From Neorhizobium galegae bv. orientalis str. HAMBI 540 (lineage in GTDB: Bacteria; Pseudomonadota; Alphaproteobacteria; Rhizobiales; Rhizobiaceae), in the NCBI RefSeq assembly GCF_000731315.1, contig NZ_HG938353.1, forward strand, positions 1,736,001-1,800,000: a stretch of 64,000 bases of DNA. The letters run 5' to 3'. Made by a program: the position numbers and the translations under genes. Below are positions 59,245-64,000 of the stretch, piece by piece. Every line of letters starts with the position of its first letter. Within the stretch, counting starts at the first letter, position 1. The notes beneath the pieces are model-generated. The model searched no databases. It was not told where the DNA came from and saw nothing but the letters and a program-made list of their open reading frames with translations.

Positions 59245-60678
59245 GTGTCTCTTGAAAAGCCGGCCCCCGCCATCCTCTGGTTCCGCAAGGATCTGCGCCT
59301 CGACGACAACCCGGCACTGCACGCTGCGATCGAGGCCGGCGGCCCGGTCATCCCGGTCTATATCCGCGAGCCGGCACGCCTGAACATCGGACCGCTCGGT
59401 GCCGCGCAGGCCTGGTGGCTGCATCACTCGCTTGCAGCACTCCAGGCATCGCTGAAGTCTCTGGGCGGTGACCTCATCCTCATCTCCGGCAAGGCCGAGG
59501 ACGTGCTCACCGATCTCGCCCGCAAGACCAACGCGAAAACCGTCTTCGTCAACCACGCCTATGAACGGACGCTGTTTGACCGGGGCATCGCCATTGAGCT
59601 GAAAAAGCACGACATCGCTATCCGCGCCTTCCACGGACAGCTCTTGCACGAGCCGAAATCCATCCGCACCGGTGCCGGCAGCGCCTTCAAGGTTTTTACG
59701 CCATTCTGGAACGCGCTTCAGAAGGTGGGCGAGCCGCAGGAGCCAACCGACGCGCCGACGAAAATCCCCTCGCCCGAGCATCTGCCGCCTTCCGAGAACC
59801 TCGATCACTGGGCTCTGCTGCCGAAGAAACCCGATTGGGCCGTGGATTTCGGAAGAATGTGGACGCCGGGCGAAGCGGGTGCGCAAGAGAAGCTTCGCAA
59901 CTTCGTCGATCGCGAGCTGCACGACTACAGGCGCGGCCGCGATCTGCCGTCAGTCGAAGCCACTTCCCTGCTCTCACCGCACCTGGCGCATGGCGAGGTC
60001 TCTGCCGCCCGCATCTGGCATGCCGTCCGGGGCCTGCCCACCAGGGCTTCGGAAGATATTGCCCATTTCCGCCGCGAACTCGCCTGGCGGGACTTTTGCT
60101 ACAATCTGCTGACCGAATTCCCCGAACTTCACGACAGGAACTGGGATGACAGGTTCGATGGCTTCAAATGGGAGTACGACCCGAAGGAGTTCCACGCCTG
60201 GACGATGGGCCTGACGGGCTATCCCATCGTCGATGCCGGCATGCGCCAGCTCTGGCGCACAGGCTTCATGCACAACCGCATCCGAATGATCACCGCGTCC
60301 TTCCTGGTCAAGGACCTGATGATTGACTGGCGCAAGGGCGAGAGATGGTTCCGCGACACGCTGGTCGATGCGGATCCCGCCAACAATTGCGCCAACTGGC
60401 AATGGGTCGCAGGCTCCGGCGCCGATGCCTCGCCGTTCTTCCGGATCTTCAACCCCGTCCTGCAGGGCGAGAAATTCGATCCGGATGGCGATTATGTCCG
60501 GGAACATGTACCGGAATTGGCAAGGCTGGATCGCAAATACGTCCACAAGCCTTTCGAAGCGCCAGAGCATGTCCTGGAAAAGGCGGGCATCGAGCTCGGA
60601 AAGACCTATCCGAAGCCGATCGTCGATCACGCTTTTGCCCGCGACCGGGCCCTTGCTGCCTACCGCGACATCCGCTGA
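59245..60678 (+). CDS. phrB: Deoxyribodipyrimidine photo-lyase (class I)
   Basis: Light-driven repair of pyrimidine dimers. 477 aa from GTG 59245 (GGAGA upstream): ILWFRKDLRLDDNPAL opens the antenna-chromophore domain; the FAD domain has HLAHGEVSAARIWHAV, ELAWRDFCYNLL, GYPIVDAGMRQLW, HNRIRMITASFLVKDL and NCANWQWVAGSGADASPFFR. A photolyase rather than a CryB-type protein is suggested by these class I motifs. Convergent with a VOC gene. Confidence 0.94.
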   Translation: MSLEKPAPAILWFRKDLRLDDNPALHAAIEAGGPVIPVYIREPARLNIGPLGAAQAWWLHHSLAALQASLKSLGGDLILISGKAEDVLTDLARKTNAKTVFVNHAYERTLFDRGIAIELKKHDIAIRAFHGQLLHEPKSIRTGAGSAFKVFTPFWNALQKVGEPQEPTDAPTKIPSPEHLPPSENLDHWALLPKKPDWAVDFGRMWTPGEAGAQEKLRNFVDRELHDYRRGRDLPSVEATSLLSPHLAHGEVSAARIWHAVRGLPTRASEDIAHFRRELAWRDFCYNLLTEFPELHDRNWDDRFDGFKWEYDPKEFHAWTMGLTGYPIVDAGMRQLWRTGFMHNRIRMITASFLVKDLMIDWRKGERWFRDTLVDADPANNCANWQWVAGSGADASPFFRIFNPVLQGEKFDPDGDYVREHVPELARLDRKYVHKPFEAPEHVLEKAGIELGKTYPKPIVDHAFARDRALAAYRDIR

Positions 60679-60689
60679 TCGAGCCGAAC

Positions 60690-60720
60690 GGCCAGGACGA
60701 AACTATTCCTCGTCCTGGCC
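60690..60720. terminator. Hairpin between photolyase and VOC genes
   Basis: Eleven-base perfect stem GGCCAGGACGA / TCGTCCTGGCC with a nine-base loop. It overlaps the last codons of the VOC gene and lacks a U-tract; a likely bidirectional block between convergent genes. Confidence 0.6.
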
Positions 60721-61128
60721 GCGTTCGATCAATACCCAGACATGGCCCGCGGGATCGAAGATAGACGCGACCTGCCGGCCGTTCATGTCCGTCTGGATCC
60801 TGTCGCGCATCATGCCGCCGAATTCGAACGCCGCATCGACGACGCTTTCGACATCCGGCACCGTCAGCTGGAAGATCGTGCTGACAGCACCGTCGTTTTT
60901 CGGATGGTAGGGCCCCTGATAGGAAGGCGCGGACTCTCTTTCCGGATCCGATCCGCAGACGACGATACCGATCGGTCCGAGCTGCAGCTCGATCATCGTC
61001 AGGCGCAGCATTTCATAGGAATTCGTTTCCGTGGCGCCGAAGACGTTCTTATAGAACTCGGCCGTGTCGCGTTCGCGACCCTGTGCCACGAACAGGCTCA
61101 AACTCAAGCTGAAATTGCTACCCAACAT
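60703..61128 (-). CDS. VOC family protein
   Basis: A 141-residue glyoxalase-fold protein: SLSLFVAQGRERDTAEFYKN, VFGATETNSYEML, VDAAFEFGGMMRDRIQTDM and SIFDPAGHVWVLIERG. It resembles PhnB/YdeI-like proteins of unknown activity. It shares no close similarity with the VOC protein at 41152-41559 beyond the fold. Confidence 0.85.
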   Translation of the reverse strand: MLGSNFSLSLSLFVAQGRERDTAEFYKNVFGATETNSYEMLRLTMIELQLGPIGIVVCGSDPERESAPSYQGPYHPKNDGAVSTIFQLTVPDVESVVDAAFEFGGMMRDRIQTDMNGRQVASIFDPAGHVWVLIERGQDEE

Positions 61129-61220
61129 CGTCCATGCTCACCCGTGATTCCCCGGCAGGATAAAGGAGTTACTGTGGTGGTGTCATGTCAACCGTGGAAG
61201 CCGCCGGCCTTTAACGGACG

Positions 61221-62369
61221 CTATACACCGGATTCGCTACCGGGGCCGGCATAACGTGCGCGCGGCCGGATCAGGTGTCCGCTCTCGACCTGCTCCATGG
61301 CATGCGCCAGCCAGCCGGTTGTGCGCGAAAGCGCAAAGATGACGAGAGGTGCGTCTTCGGGAAGCGCGAAAGTCGCGGCAAGCGATGCCAGTGCGAAATC
61401 GATGTTGATCGGCTCACCTAGGAGTTCCTCCCCGGCTTCGGCAAGCGAGGTGTAGAGCGGCGGCGCCTCGAAACTCACCATCAGCGCCCGTGCCCGTGGA
61501 TCGCCATGCGGATAGAGCCGGTGACCGAAGGGCCTGACGACGCCTTCCGAGGATAGCATGCTGCGGATCGCCTCGCGCACGCCGACCGACCCAGCCTTTT
61601 CCGCGAGCACCGGTACGCTGGTCCAGGCACCGCCATGCCGCGGACCTGTGAGCGTCGCAAGGCCGGAAAGCGTCGCAGCGGAGAGTGCCGCGCCCGACGA
61701 CGCCGTCACGCGCGCCGCAAAGGCAGAAACGTTGAGCTCGTGTTCGGCCGCCAGCACCAGCGCTCTGCGGATCGGCCCAGCGGCATCGGGACGCTGCCAG
61801 CCGAGCGCCAGCCGTTCATGCAGGGGCAGCCGGTCCGGCCACGGCGCAAGCGCCATGGCGACGGTCGAGAGAACGTCGGCTGCTTCGGCGCGCAGGATGA
61901 AGGGTTTCCGCCGCAGCGCAGGCAGGTCGTTCATCACCCGGGCCGCAAGCCCGGCAAAGGCTGCAGCCATGCGGGTGGAGCCGCTCTGCCCTGTCCTGCC
62001 CGCCGTAACCAAAACGTTTTCCGTATCCCAGAGAAGTGCGGCGACCTCTTCCAACGTGGCATGTTCGCACAGCTCGACGGCATCGCGGCCGCGATAGAAA
62101 AGCCGCTCGTTGGAAATCGTCGAGATTGTCGTCGGCAGGACCGGATCGCCCCACCGGATCGCGTCCGCTGCCACCGCCGCCGATTGTCGCCGCCCTGCAT
62201 GCCGCTCGGACAAACGCTTGACGTCGTCGGCCTGATACAGGCTGCGCCGCGGATCGGCAGGATCCGCCTTCGCGCGGATGCGGCCGCGGCTGACATTGGC
62301 ATAAAGCGTCTGCGGTTTGGTCCCGAGGCGGGAGAGCGCTTCTTCGGCGGTGATCCAGAGGATGTTCAT
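61221..62369 (-). CDS. Citrate synthase-like protein with N-terminal helix-turn-helix
   Basis: A 382-residue protein (start 62369; an ATG at 62384 is possible, no strong ribosome site for either). Residues 4-53 look like a MerR/excisionase-type HTH: WITAEEALSRLGTKPQTLYA, then NVSRGRIRAKADPADPRRSL and YQADDVKRL. The rest is citrate synthase fold with His in GPRHGGAWTS, His in FGHRLYPHGDPRA and Asp in NIDFALA. Divergent from a second citrate synthase-like gene with a palindrome between. Either an enzyme with a DNA-binding arm or a regulator built on a citrate synthase. Confidence 0.85.
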   Translation of the reverse strand: MNILWITAEEALSRLGTKPQTLYANVSRGRIRAKADPADPRRSLYQADDVKRLSERHAGRRQSAAVAADAIRWGDPVLPTTISTISNERLFYRGRDAVELCEHATLEEVAALLWDTENVLVTAGRTGQSGSTRMAAAFAGLAARVMNDLPALRRKPFILRAEAADVLSTVAMALAPWPDRLPLHERLALGWQRPDAAGPIRRALVLAAEHELNVSAFAARVTASSGAALSAATLSGLATLTGPRHGGAWTSVPVLAEKAGSVGVREAIRSMLSSEGVVRPFGHRLYPHGDPRARALMVSFEAPPLYTSLAEAGEELLGEPINIDFALASLAATFALPEDAPLVIFALSRTTGWLAHAMEQVESGHLIRPRARYAGPGSESGV

Positions 62370-62388
62370 GTTGATCGATTGCATCAAG

Positions 62389-62400
62389 ATTGACGTCAAT
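62389..62400. promoter_or_regulatory. Palindrome between the two citrate synthase-like genes
   Basis: Perfect 12-base palindrome ATTGACGTCAAT. It contains TTGACG (62390-62395), which with 17 bases and GATCAT (62413-62418) makes a plausible promoter for the + strand gene. Good place for an operator of the HTH-bearing citrate synthase homologue. Confidence 0.55.
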
Positions 62401-62442
62401 AAGACTAGGTCGGATCATCAAGCCCGTAAAGGAGAAACACTC

Positions 62443-63534
62443 ATGAAAAACAACGGACTTGAAGATGTCATCGCCGCCGAGACCCGGCTTTCGGACGTGG
62501 ACGGAGAAGCGGGCCGCCTAGTCATTCGCGGCGTATCTCTCGACCTGCTTGTCGAGCGCGCCACCTATGAAGACGCCGCAGCGCTGCTCCTCGATGGTTT
62601 TCTGGAACGTCCCGTTACCGCGGCCGATCTCAAGGCCCGCCTCGGCCAGGCCCGCGCCGAAGTTTTTGCGCATATACACACCGCAGATGCCGCGCTTCTG
62701 AACCTGCCGCCCGTCGATGCCATGCGCGCCCTGATCGCACGGCTGCCGGACGGCGAGGATTTCGAAACGACGCTTCGACTGCTGGCCGCCCCCGCCGTCT
62801 TCCTACCGGCCGTGCTGAGGCTCCAGAAGGGAGAGACGCCGGTGGCGCCCACTCCGTCGCTTTCCCAGTCCGCCGATATCCTCGCCATGCTGGACGCCAG
62901 CCTGCCGACGCGTGAACAGGTCTCAGCGCTGGACGCCTATCTGGTGACGATTTCGGATCACGGACTGAATGCCTCGACCTTCGCCTCCCGCGTCGTCGCC
63001 TCGACCGGCGCCGGCCTCACGTCATCCGTGCTGGCTGCCATCAGCGCGCTCAAGGGCCCGTTGCATGGCGGGGCGCCGGGACCCGTGCTCGACATGCTGG
63101 ATGCGATCGGCAGCGAGGACAGTGCCAGGACCTGGCTCGGCCAGGCGCTCGATCGCGGTGAGCGGCTGATGGGGTTCGGCCACCGCATCTACCGCGTCCG
63201 CGATCCCCGCGCCGATGCGCTGAAAGGCGCATTAGCGCCTTTGGTCATGACCGGACAGGTGGATCGCAACCGCATCCGGCTCGCCGAAGCCGTCGAGCAG
63301 GCAGCACTCGCCATCCTCAGGGAGCGCAAGCCTGACCGGCCGCTCGACGTCAATGTCGAGTTCTACACTGCCCTGCTGCTCGATGCGCTGAAATTTCCGC
63401 GGGCTGCCTTCACCGGCGTCTTTGCGATCGGCCGCACGGTCGGTTGGATCGCCCATGCTCGCGAACAGGCGTTGGAAGGCCGGCTGATCCGGCCACGTTC
63501 GGTCTATATCGGCCCCCTGCCCCAGGCGGCATGA
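62443..63534 (+). CDS. Citrate synthase/methylcitrate synthase-like protein
   Basis: A 363-residue citrate synthase-fold enzyme; GGAGA lies seven bases before the ATG at 62443. Catalytic His positions are kept: H208 in GPLHGGAPG and H247 in GFGHRIYRVRDPRA. The usual catalytic Asp of the DFY motif is Glu here (E306 in DVNVEFYTA). Citrate, 2-methylcitrate or another condensation is possible; it is not the housekeeping-type GltA, which is longer. Paired divergently with the HTH-bearing paralogue. Confidence 0.87.
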   Translation: MKNNGLEDVIAAETRLSDVDGEAGRLVIRGVSLDLLVERATYEDAAALLLDGFLERPVTAADLKARLGQARAEVFAHIHTADAALLNLPPVDAMRALIARLPDGEDFETTLRLLAAPAVFLPAVLRLQKGETPVAPTPSLSQSADILAMLDASLPTREQVSALDAYLVTISDHGLNASTFASRVVASTGAGLTSSVLAAISALKGPLHGGAPGPVLDMLDAIGSEDSARTWLGQALDRGERLMGFGHRIYRVRDPRADALKGALAPLVMTGQVDRNRIRLAEAVEQAALAILRERKPDRPLDVNVEFYTALLLDALKFPRAAFTGVFAIGRTVGWIAHAREQALEGRLIRPRSVYIGPLPQAA

Positions 63535-63541
63535 CCGGCGA

Positions 63542-64000
63542 TCACATCTGGATGGACATGCCGCCGTCGACGGTCAGCACATGGCCGTTGACGAAGGAGC
63601 CGGCGTCGCTTGCCAGAAACAGCGCGGCACCGGCAATTTCTCCGGGCCGCCCCCACCGCTGCAGCGGTACGCGCTGGCGCATGAATGCGTTCATGTCGGG
63701 GTTTGCGGAAATCTCTGCATTGGTCTCGGTGGCGAACATTCCCGGCGCAATCGCGTTGCTGGTGACGCCGAATGGGCCGTATTCGACTGCCAGGCTTCGC
63801 ACCAGACCGGTCAGGCCCTGTTTGGCGACGGGATAGATGGCATCGCCCGAACGGGCCATGTTGCCGATGATCGACGTGACCGAGATGAGACGGCCATGGC
63901 CCTGAGCCTTCATGATATCAGCGGCCTTGCGGGAGAGCGCGATGGCCGAGAGCAGGTCGGTCTGGATCAGGTTCAGGATATCGGCATCGCTGAACGCCGC
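63542..64000 (-). CDS. SDR family oxidoreductase, C-terminal part (runs off the right edge)
   Basis: The frame is open from base 64000 to the stop at 63542, 152 codons. Catalytic Ser in VTSIIGNMA and Tyr-Lys in AIYPVAKQGLTGL are present, followed by NAIAPGMFATETNAE and the conserved end HVLTVDGGM. The Rossmann cofactor loop lies outside the window. It resembles gluconate 5-dehydrogenase or 3-oxoacyl-ACP reductase-like SDRs. Convergent with the citrate synthase gene, seven bases apart. Confidence 0.88.
   Translation of the reverse strand, partial: AAFSDADILNLIQTDLLSAIALSRKAADIMKAQGHGRLISVTSIIGNMARSGDAIYPVAKQGLTGLVRSLAVEYGPFGVTSNAIAPGMFATETNAEISANPDMNAFMRQRVPLQRWGRPGEIAGAALFLASDAGSFVNGHVLTVDGGMSIQM

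Noticed and set aside
57136..59922. 928-codon minus-strand frame opposite trpC, moaC, moeA and the photolyase
   Set aside because: Antisense to four well-supported genes; composition is typical of shadow frames.

Overview
The window looks like a chromosomal segment of an alphaproteobacterium of the Rhizobiaceae type (Rhizobium/Agrobacterium/Neorhizobium-like). Evidence: uniformly high GC; rhizobial gene orders (glmU-glmS, recG/sdhE-mfd, glnB-glnA, trpD-trpC-moaC-moeA, tmk-holB-metG-tatD); an IalB-family protein, DUF6894 and DUF486 proteins; and a GAAC-N7-GAAC LexA box between uvrA and ssb, the form used by alphaproteobacteria. It is mostly a housekeeping backbone with a few accessory patches and gene remnants.

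Layout. 1-16.6 kb: amino-sugar synthesis (glmU, glmS), a DUF502 membrane protein, an exported phytase-like esterase with a candidate Pho box, then DNA repair (recG against sdhE-mfd), a DMT exporter with a FrnE/DsbA-like oxidoreductase, an orphan YejA-like peptide-binding protein and an IalB-family protein. 16.6-21.7 kb: hspQ, a vestigial EamA-transporter tail, glnA-glnB behind a sigma-54-type promoter, nnr and a DUF72 gene. 21.7-28.3 kb: uvrA and ssb share an SOS-controlled divergent promoter; next to ssb is a frameshifted, truncated integrase relic bracketed by short repeats; then an HPP/CBS protein and MarC. 28.4-36.6 kb: gyrA; a gap holding three unlisted-size small single-helix membrane proteins and two copies of a promoter-like module; then coaD, two cyclophilins, queA-tgt (tgt has lost most zinc ligands) and a DUF4864 protein.

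36.8-44.0 kb: an MFS transporter, a J-domain protein, a GNAT acetyltransferase and tRNA-Ser(UGA). After the tRNA comes an accessory block of small enzyme/regulator pairs: SDR/MarR, then VOC, tautomerase and TetR flanked by 45-bp direct repeats, then Crp/Fnr and DUF6894. 44.2-51.6 kb: rlpA, a D,D-carboxypeptidase-like gene lacking the usual KTG and SxN residues, tmk-holB, metG, tatD and an MBL hydrolase, all on the + strand. 51.9-64 kb: a 52-aa hypothetical, a DUF486 protein, a second DUF72, ppiD-trpD-trpC-moaC-moeA, a photolyase, a VOC protein, a divergent pair of citrate-synthase-like genes (one with an N-terminal HTH) around a 12-bp palindrome, and the C-terminal part of an SDR running off the right edge.

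No CRISPR array, complete insertion sequence, rRNA or prophage was seen. The most interesting loci are the small-membrane-protein cluster at 31.4-32.1 kb, the repeat-flanked cassette at 41.0-42.9 kb, the integrase relic at 25.5-26.2 kb, the HTH-citrate synthase pair and the motif-altered Tgt and carboxypeptidase.
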